Notes under the pieces: model-generated
Told to the model about the DNA's origin: nothing
Databases searched by the model: none
The model's input: only the letters and a program-made list of their open reading frames with translations
NCBI GenBank assembly: GCA_030430575.1
Contig: JAUIKF010000059.1
Location: 1 to 51,851, forward strand
DNA: 51,851 bases
Origin: Bacteroidia bacterium
GTDB lineage: Bacteria; Bacteroidota; Bacteroidia; J057
Direction: 5' to 3'
Program-made: the position numbers and the translations under genes
Shown: positions 24,544-32,616 of the stretch, piece after piece
How the letters are laid out: the number at the start of each line of letters is the position of its first letter
Position numbering within the stretch: position 1 is the stretch's first letter

Positions 24544-25575
24544 TCACTTACACAAATACTTACATATCCTTCTAACGAAGCCTGGCCCCTGATAGACAAA
24601 TCCCGTGTAGATTTGTACCAAATCGGCCCCAGCATCGAGTCGATCAGCAGCATCCTGAGGCGTCATAATTCCTCCTACCCCCACTAAGGCCAAGCCTTCA
24701 GGCTTATTTTTTGCCACATAAGCCATAGCCTCCTGGGCCCGGTCCGTCAACGGAGCGCCACTGAGTCCCCCGGCACCAATAGCATTAACAGTAGCTTCAG
24801 GGGTAATCAAACCTGTCCGTGAAATGGTAGTATTGGTCAAAATCAACCCACTCAGTTGAGCGTCTCGGCAGACTTCCAAGATGTCGTCAAACTGCGATTC
24901 TGTCAAGTCAGGTGCGACTTTGAGGAGGAGAGGTTTTGGCTGGTCCTTGCCTTGGTTTAGTTGCTGAAGGCGGAGGAGGAGGCGGGTCAATGGTTCTTTT
25001 TCCTGCAGTTCCCGCAGGCCTGGCGTATTCGGAGAACTGACATTTACCACAAAATAATCGACGTAGGGAAATAATTTCTCAAAACAAATCTCATAGTCTT
25101 CCACCGCCTGATCATTGGGGGTATCTTTATTTTTGCCAATATTTGCGCCAATCACTAAATCGCCCTTCTTGACCTTTTCAAGGCGTTTTACCATCGCCTC
25201 CACCCCGGCATTATTGAACCCCATTCGGTTGATAATTGCCTTGTCTTTGGGCAAGCGAAACAAGCGTTTCTTGGGATTCCCCACTTGTGGACGAGGTGTG
25301 ACCGTGCCTACCTCTACAAAGCCAAACCCCAAATGACGCCATTGGGCGGTCAGCTTAGCATCCTTATCAAAACCAGCAGCCAAGCCTACTGGATTGCGAA
25401 ACCGAAGCCCAAAGGCTTCGGTCTCAAGCGATTTGTGTCTGTATTGTAAGCTTTGGCGCCATAGCCAAGCGATAGGCAGCACTGCCAATAATCCTTTTAA
25501 GCCCCAAAAGGTCAAATGATGTACACGTTCGGGATCAATCAGAAAAAATAGCGGGCGAATAATGATTTTATACAT
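24544..25575 (-). CDS. pyrD: Dihydroorotate dehydrogenase (quinone), class 2
   Basis: This FMN enzyme oxidises dihydroorotate to orotate in pyrimidine synthesis, passing electrons to membrane quinone. The 343-residue protein has the N-terminal membrane-associating hydrophobic extension of class 2 (about residues 1-40). NPVGLAAGFDKDA then follows, with NRMGFNNAGVEA and VNVSSPNTPGLRELQ with the catalytic Ser. LLLKVAPDL, NTTISRTGL, GGLSGAPL and the phosphate-binding VGVGGI complete the barrel. It follows a lipoprotein gene by 6 bases and is probably cotranscribed with it. Confidence 0.96.
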   Translation of the reverse strand: MYKIIIRPLFFLIDPERVHHLTFWGLKGLLAVLPIAWLWRQSLQYRHKSLETEAFGLRFRNPVGLAAGFDKDAKLTAQWRHLGFGFVEVGTVTPRPQVGNPKKRLFRLPKDKAIINRMGFNNAGVEAMVKRLEKVKKGDLVIGANIGKNKDTPNDQAVEDYEICFEKLFPYVDYFVVNVSSPNTPGLRELQEKEPLTRLLLRLQQLNQGKDQPKPLLLKVAPDLTESQFDDILEVCRDAQLSGLILTNTTISRTGLITPEATVNAIGAGGLSGAPLTDRAQEAMAYVAKNKPEGLALVGVGGIMTPQDAADRLDAGADLVQIYTGFVYQGPGFVRRICKYLCK

Positions 25576-25581
25576 AGTCGC

Positions 25582-26433
25582 TTACATCTCAGCATCGCCA
25601 GGACTGAGGGTAAAAGTCCTTTCTACAGGGTTAAATGGACTAGGGATCAACTGCCCTTGAGAATCGAGGAATTCTAGCTTCACAGTATTTTCTCCCATAG
25701 GAAGGCCTTCCATTACATATGGGATCCATTGGTCCAGTACAACTACATGCTCATTAATGGTTGCCCGAACCCTTTTATCATCTGGCGTAAGGCTACCATT
25801 TAGAATAAAAAAGTCGAGTAAAACACGTTGGGTATTCGCTTCTCCCTTGTATTCCCCTTTTGGACGGCTGTAGAACATGTGTGGCGCATTGAGGTCGACA
25901 GGCTCACTGCCTTCTGCACCTGCTACGTTGGTTTGAGTGATATAAAAGGCATGGCCATTTTTCACACTTTCATGATAGGAGCGTGAAAGAAAGGCCAAAA
26001 TCACATTGTTGCCAGGGTCTAATTGCTTATTGAATGCTCCATCATAATGGGCTGAATAGGGGCCATTGTTCACGATCAAGTGGATGTGCTGGCCTTTGGC
26101 AGAGTTCGCTAATAATATCCCATCTGCGCCAGGTGTCTGGTCGCCTAGCAAGTAATTGGTCACCTCAAAGTTAAATGCAGCTTCGCCTGTTTCACTGACT
26201 TCCAATGGCCCATGCGAAAGCTGGGCTTCTGGATAGTCCTGTGAACCTTCAAGGGGATAAATGCGAAAAGCATCTTGCTCATACGGAAGGGGTGTTCCAG
26301 CCAGATGCCCTTCTGGCACAGTCTGAACGGGAGGCTTGGCGTCAGCTGTCTCGCCGTTATTTTCTTTTGCAGGACAGCCCATCAGCAAGAATGCGATCAC
26401 TGTCATGAATCCAATGTAAATACTTCTGTTCAT
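25582..26433 (-). CDS. Predicted lipoprotein, 283 aa
   Basis: From the ATG at 26433 the product begins MNRSIYIGFMTVIAFLLMGCPAKEN, a lipoprotein signal with lipobox LMGC. A proline/threonine linker and a beta-rich body of about 220 residues follow. Recognisable stretches are EAAFNFEVTNYLLGDQT, KGQHIHLIVNN and HMFYSRPKGEY, which look like a beta-sandwich fold with a conserved HIHLIV strand; the C-terminal part (RVRATINEHVV, LEFLDSQGQLI) looks like a second sandwich. I do not recognise the family with certainty. An earlier in-frame ATG (26550) would read through palindromic element B and is rejected. pyrD follows after 6 bases. Confidence 0.78.
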   Translation of the reverse strand: MNRSIYIGFMTVIAFLLMGCPAKENNGETADAKPPVQTVPEGHLAGTPLPYEQDAFRIYPLEGSQDYPEAQLSHGPLEVSETGEAAFNFEVTNYLLGDQTPGADGILLANSAKGQHIHLIVNNGPYSAHYDGAFNKQLDPGNNVILAFLSRSYHESVKNGHAFYITQTNVAGAEGSEPVDLNAPHMFYSRPKGEYKGEANTQRVLLDFFILNGSLTPDDKRVRATINEHVVVLDQWIPYVMEGLPMGENTVKLEFLDSQGQLIPSPFNPVERTFTLSPGDAEM

Positions 26434-26492
26434 AGTTTGTTTCAGTTTTTGCGGGTAAAATACAATTATGTGGGTAGAAAAGAAAGGGGTCG

Positions 26493-26718
26493 AAGACCGC
26501 TCGCCCTTCGGGCTCGCTGCGAGAAGCGAGACCGTTCGCGTCTTCGACACTCACTGCGAGACCGCTTGGCTCGAAGACTCGCCTCGCTGTGAGACAAAGG
26601 CACTTTTCTTGTCTCGCCTCTCGCAGCGAGCCTGAAAGGCGAGCGGTCTCGCAGTGAGGAGCCCCGCGACGAACGATCTCGCAGCGAGGGCTGAGTCTTC
26701 GAAGCCCGAGCGGTCTCA
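26493..26718 (-). repeat. Palindromic element, copy B (226 bp)
   Basis: Read on the minus strand it begins TGAGACCGCTCGGGCT, where TGA is the stop codon of the amidohydrolase gene, and it ends CGAGCGGTCTTCG. It is colinear with copy A at 20163-20403, sharing blocks such as CTCACTGCGAGACCGCT, GAGTCTTCGAGC, GCGGTCTCGCAGTGAG and a central GACAAGAA. Both copies stand in the same orientation relative to the gene they follow. The arms are self-complementary. Confidence 0.8.
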
Positions 26719-28020
26719 CTTCATCAAATCCATCACCGCTGCAGCCATACTTTTGACGCCTGTTTTGATGCTAGTCTCAGGAACGGGGCAATACTTGGAG
26801 GAATGGAGAGAAGGCAAGCTGAGTTCACCGCGCTCACTGGCCGCGATGTCTTCGGCAGAAACCGTTCCCAGCCAAAACAAAAAGATGGGCACCTTGTGAT
26901 CTGTCCGGCCATAGCGGGAGAAGTCTTCTCCTCCCATCACGGGCTTTAGCACTTCAACTTGGGTTTCGCCTAAAACGCGGGCAAACACATTGTGCATACG
27001 CCGAGCCAGTTCTGGCTGGTTGAATAAAGCAGGGGTGAATTCCTTACGTACTTCAATCTTGGGGTATTTGTCTTCAGGAACACCCGCAGACATAGCCACT
27101 CCTTTACTGATCCGATGCAATCTTTCTATCAGTCCCTGACGAACCTCATCAGTATAGGAACGAAGTGTCAACTCCATTTTCACTTCGTTTGGGATGACAT
27201 TTCCCTTGGTGCCGCCGTGGATGGAACCCACAGTGACAACGGCTGGTTGGAGGGGTGAAATCTCTCGGCTGACGATCGTCTGAAAGTCCAAGATAAGGCG
27301 TGCTGCTAAGACAACAGGATCAAGCGTAAGGTGTGGATACGCCCCATGTCCCCCAGAACCATAAACAGTAATGTCTACCATGTCCACATTGGCCAAGGCA
27401 AACCCAGGCGAGTAGCCCACCTTTCCAGTCTCCAAAGAAGCACTCACGTGCAATGCCAGCGCATAGTCTGGCAAGGGAAATTTCTCATACAGGCTGTCTG
27501 CCAGCATGGCTTTGGCTCCGCCACCCCGCTCCTCCGCTGGCTGAGCGATAAAGACCAGCGTACCTTTCCACTGATCCTTCATCGATGCTAATAGCCTAGC
27601 GGTACCCGTCCAGCAAGTCATGTGCACATCATGGCCGCAGGCATGCATGACGCTCACATCGTTACCCGCATCATCAGTTTTGATCACTGTACTTGCATAG
27701 GATACGCCCGTTTCTTCCTTCACAGGCAGGGCATCTGTATCTGCCCGAACAAGGACCGTAGGGCCTTTCCCATTTTTCAATACACATACGACGCCAAAAC
27801 CGCCCACATTCTCCGTTACGTCATAGCCGATTTTTCGCATTTCTTCCGCCAGATATTTGCTCGTTTCTTCTTCGTGAAAAGAGAGTTCCGGATGTGAGTG
27901 AAGGTATTCGTACAGAGATTCGAGGTAGGGATAGTCTTTGTTAATCTGTTTGGTAGCTTTTGTTTCTTGGGAAAAAACAGCTCCAGCCCATAAGAGGGCG
28001 ATTAGTAAATAAATACGCAT
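26716..28020 (-). CDS. Secreted M20-family amidohydrolase
   Basis: This metallopeptidase-fold hydrolase resembles N-acyl-L-amino-acid amidohydrolase/hippurate hydrolase. From the ATG at 28020 (434 aa) a signal peptide (MRIYLLIALLWAGAVFSQ) indicates export. Motifs in order are HSHPELSFHEEET, VLVRADTDALPV, the metal site HACGHDVHM, AEERGGGAKAML (catalytic Glu pair) and GGEDFSRY near the end. IHGGTKGNVIPNEV lies in the lid domain. The in-frame ATG at 28257 would place 79 odd residues upstream and overlap the divergent SDR gene, so it is rejected. Its TGA stop is also the first codon of palindromic element B. Confidence 0.92.
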   Translation of the reverse strand: MRIYLLIALLWAGAVFSQETKATKQINKDYPYLESLYEYLHSHPELSFHEEETSKYLAEEMRKIGYDVTENVGGFGVVCVLKNGKGPTVLVRADTDALPVKEETGVSYASTVIKTDDAGNDVSVMHACGHDVHMTCWTGTARLLASMKDQWKGTLVFIAQPAEERGGGAKAMLADSLYEKFPLPDYALALHVSASLETGKVGYSPGFALANVDMVDITVYGSGGHGAYPHLTLDPVVLAARLILDFQTIVSREISPLQPAVVTVGSIHGGTKGNVIPNEVKMELTLRSYTDEVRQGLIERLHRISKGVAMSAGVPEDKYPKIEVRKEFTPALFNQPELARRMHNVFARVLGETQVEVLKPVMGGEDFSRYGRTDHKVPIFLFWLGTVSAEDIAASERGELSLPSLHSSKYCPVPETSIKTGVKSMAAAVMDLMK

Positions 28021-28142
28021 TGGGTTTTTTTGAAATGAAAATAAAAACTTGTCCTGAGCTAGTCGAAGGAGGAAAGTTAAAATGAAAATAGATGGGAAGA
28101 AAGGCAATGGCACTTTGCGATAGAAAAATCCTGGGTTTTTGA

Positions 28143-28175
28143 ATTTGCAGCTTGAAACGTGATCCCTTATTTTCG
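28143..28175 (+). promoter_or_regulatory. Promoter of the SDR gene at 28181
   Basis: TTTG at 28143-28146 and TATTTTCG at 28168-28175 (one mismatch to TAnnTTTG) are separated by 21 bases, the Bacteroidota spacing. The ATG lies only 5 bases after the -7 element, so the transcript would be leaderless or nearly so, or else the true start is further in. Moderate support. Confidence 0.4.
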
Positions 28176-28180
28176 CGGCC

Positions 28181-28966
28181 ATGCAGTATACGCTTATTAC
28201 AGGTGCTAGTATGGGCATTGGAAAAGCCCTGGCAGAGGAGTGTGCTAAAGAAGGCATGCACCTTCTGCTCGTAGCCCTTCCAGGGCCTGAATTGGACCAG
28301 GTCTGTCAGGACCTTGTGGCCCGTTATGGCATTCAAGCCCACCCTTTTGCCATTGACCTAACCCTCGAAGATGCCCCGAGGAAAGTCTATGATTGGTCGC
28401 AGACCAATGGGTACGAAGTCAATATTCTCATCAATAATGCAGGATTTGGAACAGGGGGATTATTTGAAAACACGCCCTTGGCTACCTATATCAACATGGT
28501 CAGGCTCAACAATCAGGCACTTGTAGAGATGACTTACCATTTCCTTCCAGAACTCAAACGTCACAACAATGCACACCTTCTGTGTTTGAGTTCCATGGAA
28601 GCCACCCTTCCCCTCCCCTACAAGGCTGTATACACAGGCACCAAAAACTTCATTTATTCCTTCTGTCTCGCCATCCGCGAAGAACTCAGACCTTCTACAG
28701 TCAGGGTAAGCATCCTATGCCCAGGCCCGGTACTCACCAATCCCGATGGCCTCAAACGAATTGAGTCACAAGGCGGAAAAGGGCAAATTCTCATGACCAT
28801 GCCTGAAAAAGTGGCCAAAATAGCTGTCAAGAAAATGCTCCAGAACAAAGCCATCATTATTCCTGGTGCGCTGCCTATTGCGATCGTCAGAGTCCTCAAT
28901 TTATTGCCCATTTTGTGGCGAATGCGGATCCTGGAGCGGGTGTTTCGGCCGTATAGAGATATGTAG
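28181..28966 (+). CDS. Short-chain dehydrogenase/reductase
   Basis: The 261-residue Rossmann-fold oxidoreductase has the NAD(P) motif TGASMGIG (TGxxxGIG) near residue 7 and NNAGFG near 87. A catalytic Ser sits in LSSMEA and the YxxxK pair in YTGTK. The C-terminal helix rich in I/L/R (IAIVRVLNLLPILWRMRIL) resembles DltE/YqjQ-like SDRs that act on lipids, which might associate it with membranes. The substrate is unknown. It is divergent from the secreted amidohydrolase. A short repeat unit begins 9 bases after its stop. Confidence 0.88.
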   Translation: MQYTLITGASMGIGKALAEECAKEGMHLLLVALPGPELDQVCQDLVARYGIQAHPFAIDLTLEDAPRKVYDWSQTNGYEVNILINNAGFGTGGLFENTPLATYINMVRLNNQALVEMTYHFLPELKRHNNAHLLCLSSMEATLPLPYKAVYTGTKNFIYSFCLAIREELRPSTVRVSILCPGPVLTNPDGLKRIESQGGKGQILMTMPEKVAKIAVKKMLQNKAIIIPGALPIAIVRVLNLLPILWRMRILERVFRPYRDM

Positions 28967-28975
28967 GAAAATGAG

Positions 28976-29000
28976 ATTGCAGAATATCGAACAAGGATTT
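28976..29000 (+). repeat. Stop-adjacent repeat unit (ATTGCAGAATATCGAACAAGG)
   Basis: This unit matches the left arm at 11941 over its first 24 bases and begins 9 bases after the SDR stop codon, in the same direction as the gene. It has no inverted partner here. Confidence 0.7.
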
Positions 29001-29086
29001 CAGATTGAAGAAGTAATGCCTATTGGTTTTTTTCATAAAAATCCATGGCCAAAATTTGTGTAAAAATATATTAGTTTGTAATTTCG

Positions 29087-29098
29087 TTGATACATCAA
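29087..29098. promoter_or_regulatory. Candidate MarR operator upstream of marR
   Basis: TTGATACATCAA is an inverted repeat (TTGAT/ATCAA) 12 bases before the MarR start codon, overlapping the expected transcription start downstream of a -7-like TTAGTTTG at 29071-29078. A nearly identical, perfect site follows the gene at 29562-29575. Confidence 0.5.
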
Positions 29099-29109
29099 TC
29101 ATTCTACTT

Positions 29110-29544
29110 ATGAAGGACTTGCCGTTAGAGGAAGTATATGTGTATTTGTTGGAGCGGACCGCACGACAATTTCAGCGGTATGCGCAGGCTGTGATGGCCG
29201 AAAACGGCATTTATATTTCTGGTGAACAATGGGTGGTCATCAAACGGATCAGCGAAAATGAAGGTATTAGCCAACGAGAGATTGCTCATTTGACCTATAA
29301 AGATCCTGCTTCAGTGACGAGAATGCTTGATTTGATGGAAAATGAAAAGCTGGTCAAAAGGGAGAAAAGTACAAAGGACAGAAGAGTTTATGCCCTTTAC
29401 CTTACCTCTAAAGGGAAATCGCTAGTTGAAAAGATGACGCCTATCGCCCAGCAAGCCCGTGCCCATGGGCTCTCTGGCATCAATGAAGCTGACGCTGCAA
29501 AACTCAAAGTTATGCTCAACAAAATTTATCAAAATTTCAGTTGA
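29110..29544 (+). CDS. MarR-family transcriptional regulator
   Basis: This winged-helix dimer usually represses its own and neighbouring genes and is relieved by small ligands. From the ATG at 29110 it is 144 residues. Recognition-helix region SQREIAHLTYKDPASVTRMLD (about 62-82) is followed by the wing KREKSTKDRRVYALYLTSKG, both characteristic of MarR. The helical ends form the dimer interface. An earlier in-frame ATG at 29023 would run through the promoter and operator and is rejected. TTGATAnATCAA sites lie before and after the gene, pointing to autoregulation and control of the downstream gene. Confidence 0.9.
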   Translation: MKDLPLEEVYVYLLERTARQFQRYAQAVMAENGIYISGEQWVVIKRISENEGISQREIAHLTYKDPASVTRMLDLMENEKLVKREKSTKDRRVYALYLTSKGKSLVEKMTPIAQQARAHGLSGINEADAAKLKVMLNKIYQNFS

Positions 29545-29561
29545 TTTTTTTTGCCCAATTA

Positions 29562-29575
29562 ATTGATATATCAAT
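29562..29575. promoter_or_regulatory. Second candidate MarR operator
   Basis: ATTGATATATCAAT is a perfect 14-bp palindrome located 17 bases after the MarR stop and 31 bases before the next ATG. Its core TTGATATATCAA differs by one base from the site upstream of marR. Confidence 0.55.
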
Positions 29576-29606
29576 AGTATACCTATCAATCATTATTCTA
29601 TTTATT

Positions 29607-30038
29607 ATGAAAATCCTTATCGTTATTCCCATGATTTTTTATAGCCTCATGGCTATGTATCCAGGTGATTCAACTGATGTAAAAGCAGTGGAAAAGGTAG
29701 TAACATCTTTTGCGAATGGTGCTGATAATCAGGATGTAACAGCCGTAGATGCTGTACTCCATCCAGATTTCCGATCAGTAGTCAATCGCTTATTTGGAGC
29801 CGAAACAGTCAGTTTGATGGATAAACCTACTTATTTGAAGTTGTTGGAGGAGAAAAAAATAGGCGGGGATAAACGGCGCGTCCAGATCATCTCTACTGAT
29901 ATTGTGAAGAATAATGCTATAGTCAAGGTGAAATTGGTAGGTAAAAAATTGGTCTTCACTTCTTATATCTCCCTTGTGAAAGATACAGAAGAAAATTGGC
30001 AGATCATTCAGGACATGCCTGATATTGAAAAGTTGTAA
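29607..30038 (+). CDS. Exported NTF2-like (lumazine-binding-like) protein
   Basis: The 143-residue product has an N-terminal hydrophobic leader (MKILIVIPMIFYSLMAMYPG), probably a signal peptide. An NTF2-like fold follows: helix VEKVVTSFANGADNQDVTAVDAVLHPDFRSV (about 28-58), then strands RVQIISTDIVKNNAIVKVKLV and the closing SYISLVKDTEENWQIIQDM. The AxxxLHPDF start of the core is typical of the putative lumazine-binding/SnoaL-like group. The ATG at 29607 gives a clean leader; an earlier in-frame ATG overlaps marR and the operator. It is the likely target of MarR through the palindrome upstream. Ligand or reaction unknown. Confidence 0.75.
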   Translation: MKILIVIPMIFYSLMAMYPGDSTDVKAVEKVVTSFANGADNQDVTAVDAVLHPDFRSVVNRLFGAETVSLMDKPTYLKLLEEKKIGGDKRRVQIISTDIVKNNAIVKVKLVGKKLVFTSYISLVKDTEENWQIIQDMPDIEKL

Positions 30039-30053
30039 ATGCACCTCAAATCC

Positions 30054-31637
30054 CTACCAACTATCAATATACCGAGGCGCTTGGTTGGCATACCTTGTAG
30101 GAGAAATGCTTTCTAAAGCATGGGTGATCCATTTTCGTGTATCCTTGGGATCTATGACTTCATCAAATTCCAAGGCCGCAGCGGCACGAATGGCTTTCCC
30201 TTTGTCATAGGCTTCTGAAACCAATTTTTCATACAGTGCCTCTTTTTCTGTCGGGTCATCTACTGCATCAAGTTCCTTTTTGAACCCTAATTTTACCGCG
30301 CCTTCCAGTCCCATTCCTCCAAATTCTCCTGTAGGCCATGATACGGTCAAAAATGATTCTGTTAAACTCCCTCCTGCCATGGCCATGGCCCCCAACCCGT
30401 ATGCCTTCCGCAATACAACAGTCAACATAGGCACACGCAGGGATGCCCCTACGACGAACATCCTGGAAGCATGTCGGACCATGGCGGCTTCTTCACAAGC
30501 GGGTCCTACCATGAATCCTGGGGCATCACATAAGGAGATGATTGGAAGCCCAAAAGCATCGCAGAGTTGCATGAAGCGGGCTGCTTTGTCGGAAGCATCG
30601 CTGTCAATGGCACCGCCAAGATGGCGGTTGCTATTCGCTACCAGCCCCATGGGGCGGCCTGCAATCCTCACGAGAGCAGCGACCATGTTTCGAGCAAATT
30701 CACTCCGCAATTCAAGAACAGTATCCTTATCACAGAGGGCGCGGATCACTTTCAGCACATCATAACCGTATTTGCGGTTTTCCGGGATTAGGGATCGTAA
30801 GGCTTCCTGATCATCACAGGTCCAGGTTGGGAGATTTCCCTGGAAAAAAGAGAGGTATTTTTTTGCAACAACAACAGCCTCTGCTTCATCTTTTACCAAG
30901 ATGTCTATCACCCCATTTTTTACCTGAACCTTGGCTGGGCCTATTTCTTTGGGATGAAATTTGCCCAATCCACCTCCTTCGATCATCGCAGGTCCTCCCA
31001 TGCCGATGGCTGTATTCTCAGTTGCAATAATGACATCTGAACACCCTGCAATAGCCGCATTCCCTGCAAAACAGTAACCTGAAACGATGGCTACCCTAGG
31101 CATTTTGCCACTTAGTCGGCAAAAAGAAGCCCACGTTTTGAGGTCCAGTCCGCCAACTGTAATGGGTTCAAAATCTACATCGCCTGGCCGCCCACCCCCT
31201 CCTTCAACAAAAAAGACTATCGGCTTGCCTGCTTTCTCAGCAATGGCCATCATTCGGTCTGTTTTTTTGTGATTAAAGGCACCTTGGGTGCCTGCAAGCA
31301 CAGTATAGTCATAGCTCAGAACCAAGCATTTTGCTCCCTCCTTTCCAAAAATCTCCCCATTGATTGTCCCGATCCCCGCAACTAAGCCATCTGCGGGTGT
31401 CTTCTCCACTAGTTCCTCCCATGATCGCCTGCCCCGCTGCCCAGCAACGATCAATGACCCTATTTCCAAAAAGCTATCTGGATCACACAAATCCATCACA
31501 TTTTCCCTTGCAGTTCGCTGGCCTTTTGCATGTCGTTTCTGGACAGATTCGGGACGATTTTCATCCTTCAAATATGCCTGCCGCTGGTACAGTTCTGCCA
31601 AATCAGCCCTCAACTTTTTCTCTTCGTTTTTTGCCAT
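30054..31637 (-). CDS. Acyl-CoA carboxylase, carboxyltransferase subunit
   Basis: The 527-residue carboxyltransferase-domain protein belongs to the group of propionyl-/methylcrotonyl-CoA carboxylase beta subunits. Typical segments are RHAKGQRTARENVMDLCD near the N-terminus, VLSYDYTVLAGTQG, the oxyanion-hole-type VSGYCFAGNAAIAGCSDV and AIGMGGPAMIEGGGLG in the N-half. In the C-half are RPMGLVANSNRHLGGAIDSD, ISLCDAPGFMVGP and RKAYGLGAMAMAGG. It transfers the carboxyl group from biotin to an acyl-CoA. No biotin carboxylase subunit lies in the window, so the partner and substrate are open. Divergent from a FabG-like SDR. Confidence 0.9.
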   Translation of the reverse strand: MAKNEEKKLRADLAELYQRQAYLKDENRPESVQKRHAKGQRTARENVMDLCDPDSFLEIGSLIVAGQRGRRSWEELVEKTPADGLVAGIGTINGEIFGKEGAKCLVLSYDYTVLAGTQGAFNHKKTDRMMAIAEKAGKPIVFFVEGGGGRPGDVDFEPITVGGLDLKTWASFCRLSGKMPRVAIVSGYCFAGNAAIAGCSDVIIATENTAIGMGGPAMIEGGGLGKFHPKEIGPAKVQVKNGVIDILVKDEAEAVVVAKKYLSFFQGNLPTWTCDDQEALRSLIPENRKYGYDVLKVIRALCDKDTVLELRSEFARNMVAALVRIAGRPMGLVANSNRHLGGAIDSDASDKAARFMQLCDAFGLPIISLCDAPGFMVGPACEEAAMVRHASRMFVVGASLRVPMLTVVLRKAYGLGAMAMAGGSLTESFLTVSWPTGEFGGMGLEGAVKLGFKKELDAVDDPTEKEALYEKLVSEAYDKGKAIRAAAALEFDEVIDPKDTRKWITHALESISPTRYANQAPRYIDSW

Positions 31638-31730
31638 ATTTCATCATTGATTGCTTATACTTTCAGTAAATAGATGAATTCGCAGCATTATATCAAAAGG
31701 AGAATCCAAAAAGACTAAAAATTAACTATT

Positions 31731-32474
31731 ATGATGAGATTAGATGGCCAAGTGGCTATTATCACTGGCGGTGCTAGAGGCATCGGGGAAGGGGTTTGCA
31801 AAGTTTTTTGTGCGGCAGGCGCGACTGTCGCTATGTGGGATGTATTGGGTGAAGGGGAAAAAACAGCAGAAAAAATAGCCGCAACTGGTGGAAATATTTT
31901 TTTTCAACGGGTTGATGTCACTTCCAAACTGCAAGTGCAAGAAGCTGTTGACAAAATCATGGCGACCTATGGGAGAATTGACATCCTGATCAATAATGCG
32001 GGTATCATCCGCGATAGATCGTTCCTCAAGATGTCTGAAACAGAATGGCATACGGTGATGGATGTCAATTTGAATAGCTTATTCGTCACTACGAAGGCTG
32101 TCCTTCCATATATGAAAGAAGCTGGCTATGGCCGGATTGTATCGGCTTCCTCTGTCAACGCCATGGCTGGCGCCTTTGGCCAGACGAACTATGCGGCGAC
32201 CAAGGCTGCCATCCAGGGATTCACTCGCTCTCTATGCAAAGAAGTAGGCAGATACGGCATCACCGTCAATTGTGTAGCACCAGGCTTTATCAAATCAGAC
32301 ATGTCTGACAGCATGCCTCCTGAGGTCCTTGAAGCCGGAATTAGGATGATTCCTACAGGCCGAATAGGCACGGCTGAAGATATGGGGTATTGCTACCTTT
32401 TTCTCGCTTCTAAAGAAGCTGCATTTGTCAACGGAATCACCCTACATGCCAACGGAGGCGCTTATCCTATATAG
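31731..32474 (+). CDS. FabG-like short-chain dehydrogenase/reductase
   Basis: The 247-residue SDR has the full classical signature set: TGGARGIGEG (NADP-binding), DVT, NNAGIIRDRSF, the catalytic Ser in SASSVN, YAATK (YxxxK) and VNCVAPGFI. This fits 3-oxoacyl-ACP or acetoacetyl-CoA reductase activity. The RDRSF and SDMSDSMP segments resemble PhaB/FabG4-type reductases. Two consecutive ATGs start the gene; the second (31734) is equally possible. It is divergent from an acyl-CoA carboxyltransferase, suggesting related acyl-CoA chemistry. A repeat unit starts 6 bases after the stop. Confidence 0.9.
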   Translation: MMRLDGQVAIITGGARGIGEGVCKVFCAAGATVAMWDVLGEGEKTAEKIAATGGNIFFQRVDVTSKLQVQEAVDKIMATYGRIDILINNAGIIRDRSFLKMSETEWHTVMDVNLNSLFVTTKAVLPYMKEAGYGRIVSASSVNAMAGAFGQTNYAATKAAIQGFTRSLCKEVGRYGITVNCVAPGFIKSDMSDSMPPEVLEAGIRMIPTGRIGTAEDMGYCYLFLASKEAAFVNGITLHANGGAYPI

Positions 32475-32480
32475 ATTTAT

Positions 32481-32506
32481 GAATATCGAACAAGGATTGA
32501 TGATTT
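32481..32506 (+). repeat. Stop-adjacent repeat unit (third locus)
   Basis: GAATATCGAACAAGGATTGA followed by TGATTT matches the interior of the 11941 unit, beginning 6 bases after the SDR stop, again in gene direction. The first seven bases of the unit are missing or changed. Confidence 0.7.
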
Positions 32507-32562
32507 AAGATGGGATAGAATTTTCAACTTAGAAGATTTTCTCTTGGATTTCCAAATATGCA

Positions 32563-32596
32563 AAATGGGCCACCTGAAGATTCAGGCGGCCCATTT
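32563..32596. terminator. Terminator between convergent genes
   Basis: AAATGGGCC pairs with GGCCCATTT, and CCTGAA with TTCAGG inside, separated by single A/C mismatches, with a 2-base tip. It is flanked by A/T on both sides and lies between the SDR and the minus-strand beta-barrel gene (stop at 32617). Confidence 0.75.
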
Positions 32597-32616
32597 CATC
32601 TATTAACAAATATTAT

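Noticed and set aside
24544-26718. Possible integrative element bounded by the XisI-like gene and palindromic element B
   Set aside because: The enclosed genes are housekeeping (pyrD) with normal composition, there is no recombinase, and no direct repeats bound the segment.
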